Below are positions 16,321 to 29,800 of a DNA stretch of 64,000 bases, one piece after another. Origin of the DNA: Opisthocomus hoazin (taxonomy: Eukaryota > Chordata > Aves > Opisthocomiformes > Opisthocomidae). The notes under the pieces are model-generated. The model was not told the origin of the DNA and did not search any database. It saw only the letters and a list, made by a program, of their open reading frames with translations. The stretch is from positions 11,046,531 through 11,110,530 of the forward strand of contig NC_134422.1 in the NCBI RefSeq assembly GCF_030867145.1. The letters run 5' to 3'. The stretch's first letter is position 1; the number at the start of each line of letters is the position of its first letter. Both the position numbers and the translations under genes were made by a program.

Positions 16321-19300
16321 GTAAAATATTTTTAAGAAGCTGAAATCAAGATTACTGTGAGTAAAGGCACAGACCTTGGGTCAGTACCCTCACCCATCCC
16401 ACTGAGTAGCTTTGTTTTGCTATCTTTTGGCATGATTAATGGAAGTTATGGATAACATTACCCGCTGATCCTCTGAAGTGCTTCATTCTTTACCTTTCTC
16501 ACATCAGAAGGCTCACAGATATTTCTCATTGCCAGAATTAACTATCTGGAACTCTGTGTATGCAACAGCTAGTAGAACACATATATAGCCCTTACGCTAA
16601 ATGATCACATCGCTTGGTGAAAGCAAATTTGAATCTGTTAATGTTCAGAATGCATATAATAATATTTCCATTCACTAAATCTAGAAGATGATGATACTGC
16701 TTATTTTTACTTAAAGGAGGGAGAAGTTTAGAAAGGGTCAGGCTTGTTGTATTAACTGCCAGCATTCCCCACAAATACCATGCACTTCTTTTTAACCTAA
16801 GCTGGGATTTCCGACAGTACTTGTCTTAACAGCACAATGCTGAATTTACTCCCACTTGATGGACCCAGTGGATGCATGGGGTCCTGCACAGCAGAAAAAG
16901 CATTTTATTACATAGAACAAGGACAGGAGCTGGCTCTTGTCTTACTGGCTGTAAGGCAGAGTTGCAATAGCCCACAGAAGCCTGTGCTGCTGTAGCAGTA
17001 CATAAAATTTGGTCCATATGGCCAGAATCAGGCCCCCCGTACTGACACAGTACCTATTACAGATCCCGCAGAGGGAGAAGTCTGCGTACAATCCAGACAG
17101 ACATTGCAGTTGGATAGGCTTTATTGTATGAATCGATCACTGTGAACTGCTGCTATTTGCACTTTCTCGTATCCTCTTGCTGTACGTGGAAGATAAAATC
17201 TGCTTGCTGTCTCTTTGCAAGGGGGTGTTTGGGCAAATACGCTTAGTTGTTTGCAAGACACCAGTTCACAAACCCCAGATCTGCCTTCAGGGCACTGCTT
17301 GGAGAAATGCCAAAAGGTGTGGAGAGAATCAGTGGAAGCCAAACGCCTTTGCATCCCCCAGACAGGTGCTGTTCACCTAACTCAGGTTAGAGAGCCCAAC
17401 CTATATTTTCTGGAAAAGATCAATCAGAGCAACTGAACCTTGCTTCCCACTTTTGACCCAGTGGGACTTTTGCCCTTGCCTTCTCTCAGAGCTGGGTCAC
17501 ACCCTGAAGTTACTCATCAAAGCCTGCACAAATTCCGTGGGAACAGAGAAACCTCACATAACGACTGAAGCTGGTGCTGAAGATGCCTGGTCTAAACGCA
17601 CGTGGCTGCTCCTGTCCCCAAGAAACTGTTAGGAACTGTATGGGAGCAGAAGCTGATATCGGGCCCTGGCTGCCAGGGCGATGGAGGAAACGTTGCAGGA
17701 TCTCTGGGCTTTTTGGGAGCTCCCCGTTCCCAGAGCAGGTCTTCAGCTGGAGCTAAAGTAGGTTTAGAGAGAAACAAAACTGTGTTTAACATAAGGCAGG
17801 AACTCAGCAACACCACCTATCAAACTACCAGGTTTGAATGACGTCTTGCTTAAAAACAGTAAATTAAAATGAAGCGAGAGGCCAAGTTGGCTTGCCCTCA
17901 ACCAGCGGAACGCTGGAATTTGGGTCACAGCGAGAACAAATTCAGCTCTCCTTTCCTAATTCTATGCTTCTCAGTATGTGTTTACAAATTGCTCGAGGGG
18001 AAACAGGTTGGCCCTAGATTTGTCTTGTTCAATTTGTCTCCTAAGATAACTAATGCTTTTCCAGAGTGACTGCTGGAACAACTCTGCATTATCTATACAA
18101 CCAAGCATCTGCTTTTTTAATTGAGCTAGGGCCTTCTGTACAAAATACAAATAATGAAATAATAATTAAGCACATTTATGGTAAACGTGAGAGTAACCTG
18201 AATCTGGAGGTCTAGTAGCAGAAAGAGATCCTCCCCTTGCCTTCTGAATATAACTCGTGTGCACTTGGCCATGCTGCTCAGCAATGTGTGTGTGTACAAA
18301 ACCAAACCCTTGGCAGGCTCTCCGGCTGAAAGACACCCGTCTCCCTTCCGAACCCTCCCAAATGCCTGGCAGGACTCTGCTATGAAGGCTTCATGACTTC
18401 AGAAGAGGGAAGGGGGAGGCTGGAAGGTCAGAGCGCTAAAATCAGTCCATTTATGCGGGTCCCTTGTCTTAATTTAGCTAAATTTCCACACCCAACCATG
18501 AGGCTGATTATTTCTGTTCTGTGAAGAGAAAAACTGCTGCAGGGAATTGATGTGCATAGGCAGCTGGTTTCACCGGGATGAAAGACACACATTAAAAATG
18601 CTTTTGAAGTGCACTTGGGCTTCCCTCTGGGAGTTTGCTAAACCTGCAGTCAGGTACCAGAGCAAATTTGTTCCCAGAAGGCAAAAACAAGAATAAAATT
18701 AGTAAGAAATAATAGCCAAACCCATAGGTGTGACAGATGGCCTTGAATGGACATCTGTTGGAATAACATTCCGTTACCATGATAAACTTTTACCCTATGT
18801 CCCCCAGAATTAAATGTGTTCCTCGGTTAATCATGTAGCAGGAAGGGAAATGCGTGAGGACTGGAGACCCAGAGCTAAAGATGTCAGGAACTGGCTTTAC
18901 GTCTCCGTTGGGTGTTGGAAACACACGGCGAGCAGGGTGTAAAAGCCGGAGCAAGGCATAAGGACAAGGTGGGGCAGATGGTCCGGCTCCGTGATGCTTT
19001 GGTGTGGTTTACTGGTGCCCAGTGGAGAGGAGTTCTTCTGCTGAGCAGAGGCAGCTGTAAGGTTTGTGCAGAGACAAGTTGCTTTGTTACGTTCAGACAA
19101 ATAGCCCCAGAGGAAGAGGTTCAGCTCCCACTTCTGGAGTAAGAGTAACTTGGGGTGTTGCTAGAGAGGTGGCAGAGAGCTGGAGACAAAGGCCAAGGAG
19201 AACCAGTCCCAGCGCCGCGGCATGGATCAGCCAGACAAGGTCACATACCTCTGGGATCCTCAGGGAATTAATAACCAGACTAACGGTGACAACTGTTTTT

Positions 19301-19584
19301 GAGAAAGACCAGTTAAGCTGAGAGAAAGTGTAACCGTGAGAGAAAACCACAGATTTCTGTAAAAACGAAGCTTTAAATAAGCACCAAGCCAAAGTAGGCA
19401 ACATGGCTTTGTGGGATTCAAAAAAAAGTTTGATTAAGACATGGTGAAATTGTCCCAAAATACAAACCCAAATTAAAAGCATGACAATGGGCTTTATTTA
19501 GAAACATGCTGACCTTTCTCATATGACTCTTGTCCTGCCTTCTCTCTACTTGTCATTCTCAGTCACTGTATCTCGCTTAAATGA

Positions 19585-19705
19585 AGAGTGTAAGCTCTCC
19601 AGGGCACAGGACTGCATCTCTGGGTTTTTTTATCCACTCCGTACAACAATGCGTGCAGCAGGGAGACTCTTAAGACTGTTAAATGAAATACAAATAAAAC
19701 ATTTA
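19585..19705 (+). mobile_element. Possible L2/MIR-type 3' tail
   Basis: GTGTAAGCTCTCCAGGGCAC followed by AGGACTGCATCTCT and ending in AATGAAATACAAATAAAA follows the L2/MIR tail pattern (TAAGCTCCTTGAGGGCAGGGACTG...AATAAA). Diverged. Confidence 0.4.
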
Positions 19706-20904
19706 CCCTCCAATTTTGCAACTTTACTGATTTTTTTTTTTTTGCAAGAAAGGAAAAAACCCTCTAGCGTGGATATTAGTAAGAAGTTATGTGCTCACAG
19801 AAGTAAAAGTTAGGCAAAATAATAATCAGAGAAAAGCAACGCTTTCCTTGGTGATGATGTCTATTAAATCGTGGAACGGTTCCTGGGGGAGCGCAGTGGA
19901 AGCCCGTTGCTGGGGATTTTGAGAGCGAGGTTGGGCAAAGCCAGAGACCGCACTGCAGGGCTCGGTGCCCCACTGGCAGGAAGACGGATGAGAAGCCCTA
20001 ACAGTCTTCTCTATTTTGTTCTTCTATGATCCTTATAAGAGAGATTGATGCTGACAGCATCCAGGTGGTGTGTCCATGACTCAGCTGTCACGTCACTGCT
20101 TACGGCTTAAAGCCAGTGAGTCAAGGAATGAAAAACAGGTGGAAGTAGGAGGAGAGCCCTCCTGAAGTGCTCATCTCCAGCCATCTCTCGCTAAGCAAGC
20201 AGGGCCAACTGCAGACCGCAGGGCCATGGAAGAAGGAGAGGCAATGACAGAAGGAACGGCAGGTCACCTTCCTCCAAGGGCAGCAGGGTTGCAAGCCATT
20301 CTCCACGCCTTACGTGGTGTGGAAGCAAAGCCTGGTGCGAGTTAATGGACTTCTGCAAGCCAGAAGTGTCCACCCTATGTGGTAGGTCTGAGTCCCGCTG
20401 ACTCTTGTAACTATGCTCTGTAGGCAAAGCTTTAGATGAAGTAAATATTATATCCTTCTAGTTCAGTGTATGCTAGACAGAAAAGGTAACATCACAGATG
20501 TCTGGCTACGTATTTTCATCAATACAAAGTTTACTACTACAGATCTGATTTCAAGTGACACCCTACACCCTGTTCCGAGAACGGGTCCTCCGTGTGCTAG
20601 CGACTGTGACAACAGACACTATTTCTCTGAAAAGCCAAGAAGTCCTAGAAGGCAGAAACAAGACTTCTTAGAGGCAGACTCCTAGTTTCAGGTGGCTTCT
20701 GAGACACTACTGGCTGTCTGGGAAAGTTCACAAAAGAAATCTGCCACTCCTGAGATCTAAATCTGATGCTAATTTTTTTGCCACTGCCTTGATTGCAAAG
20801 CTAGTTTCTTGTCATTCACAGCAGCAGAAGGTCAGTGGCATCTCCAGAAGGTGGGTACTCCACCACTTTCTCTGCCTTTGGGCATGATCAATGTCTGACA
20901 CATG

Positions 20905-22000
20905 GAAATCTCTCCAGGGTGGAAACTCCAGAACCTCCCCGAGAAACCTATTGCAATGCTTCATAATCTCTACCATTCACAAAAACATTTTCCAGCATCT
21001 GATTTTAATTTCTTTGCTGCAGTTTCAGCCTCCTATTCCTTGTCTTACCCATCACAGAGAGAGAGAGCAGGTGATTCCCTCATTTTTGGTGGTAGCCTTT
21101 CACACACTTGACAACTGCTGCCTTGCTTCCCTGGTCAGTCTGTCCTTCAGAAACTCAGTCCGTTCCACCTTTCTTCACCTCTGTTTTTTTCTACCGCTCT
21201 GGTCATTCCCACTGTTCCCCCTGGACTTTCTCCCATGGACCACGTGTTTTTTGATCTGCAGTGCTTAAGACTGGGCACAGGAGTCTTTGGCCAAATGTTT
21301 CTTTCCATCTGCTGCATAACACCACATCACTGTCAACTTGTATCCAGCTCGTGGTCCCCGTCACCCGCAAACCCTCCTCCAGAGAGCAGTCAGCACCATG
21401 TACATCCCTGAATGCACCATCTCCCAGCTGTCCCCGCTGATTTGGACTATCATTTGGACTTCTCAGCCTCTCCTTCAGCCTGCCAGCTATCACTACCTGC
21501 TTGTAAGATTAAAAAGTGTTCCCTATCCCATCGTTGATGTCTTTGCTAGCAATATAAATAGTACCAGACCCCTAGAGAGTCCCACTTTCCCTTTTGGCAA
21601 TGACCAGCTGACACCTTCTCTGTCCGTCTCGGTTTTGTAGCCATCCTACAATGTTCTAGATGTTCCTACAACGTCAGGAACAATCTTCCCTAGTTCCCTT
21701 ACAAGAGTATAATGTGTAACACCATTAAAAGCTTTTTAAAAGTCGAGAGATACGGTACCTACTGATCTGCTACACACACATAGAAGAAAATTATATTGGT
21801 ATGACACAACCGATTCTTGCCAAAAAGATAAGTGTGCTGGCTATCACTTATCCCTTTATCATATGCATATTCCACGTTTTGGTAGCATTGTCATGCATTG
21901 GTATCCTCTTGTGCAAAGTGCTCTGCAAACTCAGAACCAAAAGATGGATCCTGTACCAAGCAATTAATAATCTAATTCATCTTAATTTTTTCTCCAAAAT
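20905..22000 (-). mobile_element. Ancient CR1/L3-like LINE remnant, reverse orientation
   Basis: In left-to-right order the plus strand shows diverged reverse-complement CR1 segments: the terminal ORF2 part (TCCAGGGTGGAAACTCCAGA, 20.91 kb), a GACTGGGCACAGGAGTC block (21.27 kb), a CCAGACCCCTAGAGAGTCCC block (21.57 kb), AAAAGCTTTTTAAAAGTCGA followed by a GATACGGTACC block (21.73 kb), and a TTCTTGCC...GTGCTGGCTATCACTTATC block (21.82 kb). The order matches one old element. Many indels; no coding potential. Confidence 0.65.
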
Positions 22001-23600
22001 AAAATGCCAGCTCATTCCTTATCGGACTCCACACTGAAACATCTAGGAAAAGGAGGATATCTATTCTGCAAACCTGCTATATCACAAAAGGAGATGACCA
22101 CTTCTTTCCAAGGAGTCTCAGACAAGTAGTTATTACTGGCATCATCAAAAGCCGCATCTAAGTCTTGATTTTAACCACATTAAGCCTTTCTTAAGGCTAA
22201 AAGACATCATCTGTCTGCACCCCCTTCACTGTCTGCTCACTCACTGTCTGCTTCACCTAGGACGCGAGTCAGGCAGTCCTTGGGTTTTCAAACCTGACTG
22301 CTTCCAGTATGAATGACACATCTGATGGTGACACAACTGCTGCAGGGCCTGCAGGAATTGTCTGAAAGCCAAGAGCTCTGTCCAATGGAAGGAAAAATGG
22401 CAAGCATATAGTTATGTGGAGTGAATGAGTAAAAGGCATTGACTCCAAGACTGCAAGGCACAGTAACTGAAAACGTGGCATTTTGCACTGTCCCTGCTGT
22501 GTAAAATAAACCAGTCTGAAAAAGTGCTAAATCATGGCACTGACTGTGGAGAGCAATGAAACTTGATCTTATTTCATGGAGTTTTGATCTTCACAGACGC
22601 AAGGAAGGCCGTTATCAAGCTACAGTATTCCAGCCAGATAGTCTCTGAATGTATGTTTGTAGAGCACCTGTGACAGCAAAACATGGGTTCTGCTGTTGCT
22701 TCTGAAACCAAAGAGTTAGTAACAACCAATGTTTATAAGTGCAAAGCATTTGGAATGAATTACAGTTTTGTGCTCTACTTAAGTGTACCTGTAACTACTT
22801 TTGATTAGGATAAAGAGGATCATTTTCTTTTACCAATTCGCAGGGTATTCAGAACATCTGGAAACTAGAGCAATTCTTTGCACACCGGGTTATCAGTGTA
22901 AACTTCAACACTTCTGCAGAAAATGCTCTGGGTGGGGAATGGCTGAGGCATCTGGCGTGATGTGGATGACCTAGGACCTTGCTGCCACAGAAGTGGCTGG
23001 ACACGCAAACCTTTCCCTGCTGTAGACAGACACGGTCCCTTGCTCAGCCACACACGTTTGCCCAGCTTCTAGGTGTTTAGAGGCCAGAGTCCTAAAAAGT
23101 CCAAATTGGAAACACTTATTTTACCCCTCCATCTTGCCTTCTCCCATGCAGCAGCTTTTGGAGGTGAAATGCCCATCAGCCTGCCATCAGCACTGGCTGG
23201 TACCAGCAGGGAATGGGGGGCTGTTCTGGTTCGGCATAGCAGATGCAATGCATCTCACTCCCCATCTGCCTCACAGCTTTATTAAGTCATGCCTTTATGG
23301 GCAGATGTTCAGGGCCCTCTGCTCGTTTTGGTGGGGACTTTGCCGAGGTGGACCCCAGCCTGCCTGAAGGTGGAGTTCATTGCTTTAGCAGCTGGCAAAA
23401 CCTGGCTCTAGAGCAGAGGCGAAGGTCACCAGCCCAGAAACTAGCCTGTGTGGGTGGCCTCACAGTGTCTTGCTCAACTTTGCTGTCACATCCACAGCTC
23501 TAAAACCTCTCCTCTAGCCACACCTTCACTGCACGTGAAGCACACACCCTAAATAACATTAAAACAATTCTACTTCTCTGTGGGACAGAGAAGAGAGAGA
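22001..23600. other. Intergenic, no gene seen
   Basis: Unique sequence between the ancient CR1 remnant and the AAGGG array. Short frames only. Confidence 0.5.
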
Positions 23601-23816
23601 AGGGAAGGGAAGGGAAGGGAAGGGAAGGGAAGGGAAGGGAAGGGAAGGGAAGGGAAGGGAAGGGAAGGGAAGGGAAGGGAAGGGAAGGGAAGGGAAGGGA
23701 AGGGAAGGGAAGGGAAGGGAAGGGAAGGGAAGGGAAGGGAAGGGAAGGGAAGGGAAGGGAAGGGAAGGGAAGGGAAGGGAAGGGAAGGGAAGGGAAGGGA
23801 AGGGAAGGGAAGGGAA
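23601..23816 (+). repeat. (AAGGG)n pentanucleotide satellite, 43 uninterrupted units
   Basis: 216 bp of perfectly repeated AGGGA (a rotation of AAGGG) on the plus strand, with no substitution. It is preceded by a short AGAGAGAGA stretch. It encodes only meaningless repeated peptides. Perfect uniformity implies recent expansion or ongoing length change. Confidence 0.98.
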
Positions 23817-26800
23817 TCTTCATCATGGGATCACAGCAAGTACATCATCCTTTGTCACGGAAGGACCACACTACAGCCAGGGATGAAGCCCAGGCAGGAT
23901 GGTTTTGCAGCTGAACGCAGCCTCGAGGCTCCACGCGGGACCTCCCACCACCACGCTGCCCCAGTGGATCTGTGCTGATGGAATCAGGAAGCAGGCGTGG
24001 ATGCCAGTGATTTACTGGGAGTGCGGGAGGCTGCTTGCTTTAGTATATGGCATATATGGCATGAGAGTGTTAATTGAATTTATACTGTAAAAAAAATTAT
24101 CTCCGCACAAGTATGGAATTACCTGGGAGGATTTATGCTACAGACATAAAATCCAGTGGAAACAGTCTAACCTTTCTGAGGCTTATTAAGTTTTCTCTTT
24201 ATTTATGGAAATGTCTTAATTTATGCAAGGTGAATGCCAGAAAAAATGTTATAGATTTAGTTAGAACCTAGCTCTTGCTATTTATAGACTTTTGCAGCTA
24301 TATTCTGCTCTTGTTTATGTCAGGAGTAAAATTATTTGAAGTCACTGGGCCCAATCCAAATTTGTCTACATGATTCTGTTGATTTGGGTACCAGCAGTAT
24401 GGTACCAGTTGACCCCAAAATGATGCTAATAATTTGCGAAAAGTGTGAAGAAAAAATGCCAGCAACAACGTGAAAAAAAAAGCTTTGTATCCTGCTTATC
24501 CTTGTTGTATACGTTACATTAAATATACATCAAAGTAACACACTTCCATCCTCACCTGTGTGCAAGCAGTAATATTCAGCACTCCCTGAGGCCCCAAGCC
24601 AGGATGGTGCTTTCTCCTTGGTGGCGAGGAGGACCTTTAGCCAGGTGACTGAAGAAAAGACGACACTTCAGTAACCACACCACTTCTCCATCTGTGCTTA
24701 CATACCCTTTTGTCAGCCAGTTTCAACCCACCTGTGACAATGTCCGTCAAAAAATTTTGTTCCTACAAGCATTGTGAAAATCAGAGAGGCATCAATCGGT
24801 GCTCTGGTGAGAAGAGACAGAGTCCCCAAGGGTTACACCATCTCTGGCAGGGCTGGCTGGCCAGGGAGGACACTTTCACCCAGACATCGGGAGTGTCACA
24901 CACAGGGTGGTGTTTGTAGTACAGAGGGAGGAGGTGGATGGAGGGCAAAAAGGTCCCACAAATCCATTGGAAAACAGGCTTCCGTTCTTCATCAGTCAAC
25001 ACATCTTGCTTGGTGCATCTAAATCCTGCACAAATTTCATCCTGTACTTTTCCACAGCTGTATCACTGAAGCATCTTAATTTCTTACAGACACTAATGAG
25101 TGGAACCTTAAAATACCCCCCTGAGGTCAGCTGGGGTTATTAACTGGAGGTGACAATAAATGAGCTCCCAGCAAACCCTGCTCCAGTGACTCCTGACACC
25201 ATCACCCCACTCATCTCCAGCCCACTTCTCCCCAGAGTCACTGCCGTGCAGCTGGCAGAGGGGAGCCGGGGCCGGCTCCCCAGCTCCTCCGGCTTCCCAG
25301 CCTGCATCCCAAAACCAGGCAAAACAGCAGCAATGGAGGCTGGTGCCTTGCAAAAGAAATTTGTAAGTCAGCGTCCCTGAAGCCCAGCGCGTAACGCAAA
25401 TGCAGAGGGAAATCAGATTACATTGGGCAGGGAGTCTCTGGCCTGACCTTTGGAGACCTTGCCCCTGGAAATGAGTTTGAAGTGAAACTGTGTGTCTTTT
25501 CCTCTGATTTTTCAAAGCAAAGGATGTTTCAAGCCCCCTGATGAGGAGCTGTCCTCACCCCATGGGACAGGGCAGAGTCCACGGTGGGGGCAGCTGGCAG
25601 GAGGGGGAATTTTGGACCTCAGAGCCCAGAACATGGCGCATCCTGCTGGAGAACCAGCTCCCAGAGGGACACATGGACCCAGGCTTTCTCAGCGGGTTTC
25701 CCTGCTCTCTCCAGCCAAGGCATGTTAGGGTCAAGTCCAGGCTTTGGAAGAGCATTCTCTACTAGGCTTTTGGACCATCTCCTCCACCCACACCAGCACC
25801 GCTTCTGCTTTCTTTCTTGTTGCCCCTCACCTGGTGCCATTTTCCCCACCTGAGCTGTGTCTCACTCCTGCCCTCCCTTCTCCATCTTCTGCTCCACCTC
25901 CATCTCGGTTCTTTAATACCCCAATTCCCACTCCAGCTCTTCAGGCTCCACACCTCTCCCCACTGCGTCCAAATACAGCAATGCCTGTTCCCTACACCAA
26001 GTCTAACCCCCAGCTCTCAGTTAAGACTTTCATCCCTCCACTCCACACACCTCCCTATGGCAGCATCCCAGCATGGTCCATCCCTCCTACATCCACCCCA
26101 GCAGCACGGAGAGCACCGGGACACAGTCCCCGGGCCATGCCCAGCATCCCAGCGGGATGGGCGGGGAGAAGGGAAGCCTGGCCAGTAAAAGTGTCTCCCA
26201 TTAGGTATTCTATCCCCTCCAGAGCAGTGCACACAAGGCACAGGGGCTGTGCTGGGCACTGGCAAAATCCTTCGGGTAATAAGCTGCTGGGCCACTGTCT
26301 CCCCAAACAGAGACTTTTCAGGCTTATCGCTTCACCCAGCCTGGGGTTCGAAATAGGGGCGGTACAGCCTGGAGAGCACGTCTGCCATCGAATTTGGAGC
26401 TTCTACTCCAAAGCATGGAGCTTTTTCTAGGCATAACATCTGTACCAATTTCTGTAATATAGATAAATCACCTGCTTTTCCCTAAATTTATTCCCAAGAA
26501 TAACTGCATTGTTAGCTGACAATTTGCATTGCTGCATACAAGCAAATGTAACATGACCATGTGTATGTAGCAGCCACAAGCTGAAAAACTTCCATGCAAA
26601 GAGCTAATGTCTGATAAAGTTATAATCAAATGAAGACCAGAATCTTATCAAGAAAAATACTTAGAAATCTTAATTGTAGACATCACAGTCTGTATTACTT
26701 ACAACTGGGTACAACTAATTTCTACATCATCCTGTATCACAAAGAAATCTGAAAAAAATGTTCATATTTCATTTATTCTTCACTCTACTAAAAATCCCTT

Positions 26801-29800
26801 TCAAATCAAATCAATGTTAGCTGAAAGTAATGTTTTGCCGTAAAAAAAGGATCTTGAGATTTGTTCTGTTTCCATCATTTCAGTTGTACTTTCCACAATT
26901 TTTTTTGAATGACGCCCTGCAAACCCTACCCTGCGCTACAAAACTGCCTCAGAATCTCCCATCTCCCATTTCTCTGAACTCATCTGTTTTCCCTTAGCTG
27001 TCATCTCCTCAAACTCTGTGACCTGGTCATCTGTGCCTCTTCTATAACGTGCTTCAACCCAGAGTAAAGAGGGGGAAAATATTAGTAAATGTGATTCTTC
27101 CAACCCGGATCTTACGCGCGCTCTCTGATGTGGCACGTATGTAGATCTGCCTTTGAAAGTGTCATTTAGGGGGAGATGCCTGGAGGATTCTCATCCTCCA
27201 AGTTCGCCAACGCCGTCGGCCTCTCACTACAGATGCGTTTAGACAGATGGGTGGGCAGGATGGCTTTTACAAATTCTCAGCCTGGACTTCTGCAAAAGCT
27301 GTGTTTGCCTGCTTAACAGTTATAAAAATGGAAGAGAAGATGGTGGGAAATGCAACAAGCGGTCCATCCACTTGTTTTACTTGTCGGCGCATCACGGCTG
27401 GCACAGCGGTGCAGCCCTGCGCGGGGACCGAGGGGCTCGTGGCTGCAGAAGCACCGTCACTGAGCCCCGCAGAGCTGCCACGAAATCCCACCTCAATTCC
27501 CATCCCCATTAACGGCAAAATATGTAGAAAAAAGGTGCTGAAAGGATATAGTGGGCTTTTCTCGCTCACTTGTCAGAGCGGTTGTATACTACACAGAGCA
27601 AAAACAAAGTTCAGCCATTTTGAGGATATGGGATCAGATCCTGATGTCAAGTCCATCTTGTCCCACGTGCTCTGCTCCCAGTTCACCTGATGTCTTGCTT
27701 GTTTGCTGACAGCCCAGAAGGGTCCACGGAGACCTCTTGGCTGATTTCAGTGTTTTACAGGACAAGTAAAGCCAAGGCAGTGGGCTTGTCCCAATTCAGG
27801 CACAGGCCATGACCCTGCAAACAGTGAATCCCATCACTCAGTGACTCCAGCGAGGGGACAGGCAGGTGGCACTTTGGATAGAAACTCTACAGCACAAGGA
27901 CCTGAGTCCCTGATCTCTCACTCTCCCCCTGGAGAACTTGTCCTGGACTTAAAAACGTTGTTTTAAGAAAGCAAAACCCCTGTATTGCTGCTCAGGAGAC
28001 CGTGACGTAGCTGAAGGCTGGCAGCAGCACTGGTCGTATGTCACTCAGCCGGAACGCGGTGCCGTGCAAGGCTCCCTCTGAGCGACAGCTCTGCAGCGGG
28101 AGCCAAGCTGTACGACCCATCCTCAACACAGACACAACAAGGGAAAAGAAGCGCTTCAAATTTGTCTTTTCCTGTTCTTCACCTGTGCGATGCGGCTTGC
28201 GCTTTGCTTTAGCATGGCAATATCCTCCGGGGTCTCCTTGTAAACCCCCTGGGGAGCCGTGCCTCCTGCACCGCGGCTGCTCCCATGCCACACCCCCACT
28301 GCCCGCGGCAGGGCCACTCCAGAGACCCTGGCCCCACACCCTCCCCTTCTTCTCCCCATTTCCCATAAGAGGTTTTGGCGCTACATCAACGCTGACTTTA
28401 ATGTTTTAATCACCAGTACGGAGCTCCTCCTCCTGGTTTTATCAATTCATCGACAATTTGTGATGCTTTGCTTATTAGCATCAGCACCACCTTACGCAGT
28501 GGCCATCGGAGGTTGAACTTGTCACAGCTGCATCCCAGTGTCACACCGGTAATCCTTTTCCAAGATAATTGGCCTGTGCGTGCTGTACACGCCATTGCAT
28601 AAAGCTCTGGTTTTACCTCCCCGGCAGCGCGAACCAGAAGCCGGCTTTGCTCCCGGGCTGACGTCCTTACGCTGGCAGCACGGAGCCTCCCGAGCTCGTG
28701 TCGCACACCCCGGCACGCTCGCGCCAACCAGGCCTGACACAACGCTGGCAGCCCGGAGGGTTGGGTGTCAGGGTGAGGGCAGGCAGCAAAAAATAGTTCA
28801 GAAACTGCAAAACCAGGGCATCCACCTGGACACCAAGCAAGCAGCTTCTTTCCTTCCAGGGATCACACGCAATCAGTGTCTCTGCAGAGTCGGGGAGGGG
28901 GGCAAGGAGGATAATTTGGAGCACCCACATCACTGCTGTGCTCTGGGGAAACATCTCTCTCCATCACCTACAGAGAGACTCAGAAATCAAGCCTTTAGAT
29001 CAGGCAGCTGAAACCAGATAGCATGAATACCCCTAGGTATTTATTTACTGTGTCCACCACTTTGTTATTCAGTAAATAATTTTATTTAGTAGCTCGTATT
29101 AGAGAAAAAGAGTATTCTACAAAAATAGAGCCAGAACACCTTTCTACACATCTCGGGCTGCGTTGTGTGATAAATTTGGCTGGCCAAGCCTTCACCTCCA
29201 GCTGCAGAGAGACCCCAGCCCACGCACAGCCTCGCCGCTGGGCCTCTCGGGGTTGGCCCGGGGGAATTGCATCCTTCCTGGGGTGGGCTGCCAGGGTCCT
29301 TGCTGCCCAGCAAGACCCCCCTGGCATCACACGTGCCGAGTGCTGTGCTTTGATGTCACAGCTCTCACCAAATCACGCTGTTTCTTCAGCGTCCCCAAAT
29401 CTGTATAGAGCCAGACAAGCTAATTTAAGCTTTTAAGTGTCTGACAGAAATAGTTTCCTTCTCCCTGCTCTCAGTTTTTCTCCCCAAATAAAGGCACAAA
29501 ATGGTGTATTTTGAACAAACTGATGCACATCTGTAGGTCAACTGTACATTATCCTATAAATTGGGAATTACAGACCTCTCATTCTAACCCAATAGCACCA
29601 ACACAGCAAATCCACGAAGCGGTGCATTCCTTGTTCTGTTTCTCAGTACGTTATCCTCCTTAAATCCCCCAAAACATCTGGCAATCACCCCAGCTGTTCC
29701 CAGTGGTACCAGCATGAACAATGTGGTCACACAAAACCCACAGAGCTGGGCTCCCCAGAGCTCGAGGCATCTGCAGAAGGACTGACAGACTCCCTTGCCG

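Larger units (their letters stand above)
15696..20904. other. Intergenic, old repeat debris, no gene seen
   Basis: Apart from the weak repeat matches at 16.2 and 19.6 kb, this is unique sequence with only short uninformative reading frames. Confidence 0.5.

Noticed and set aside
23500-23978. Reading frames through the AAGGG array (repeated GREGK-like and FPSLP-like peptides)
   Set aside because: Pure translation of a pentanucleotide repeat, with no start context or domain.
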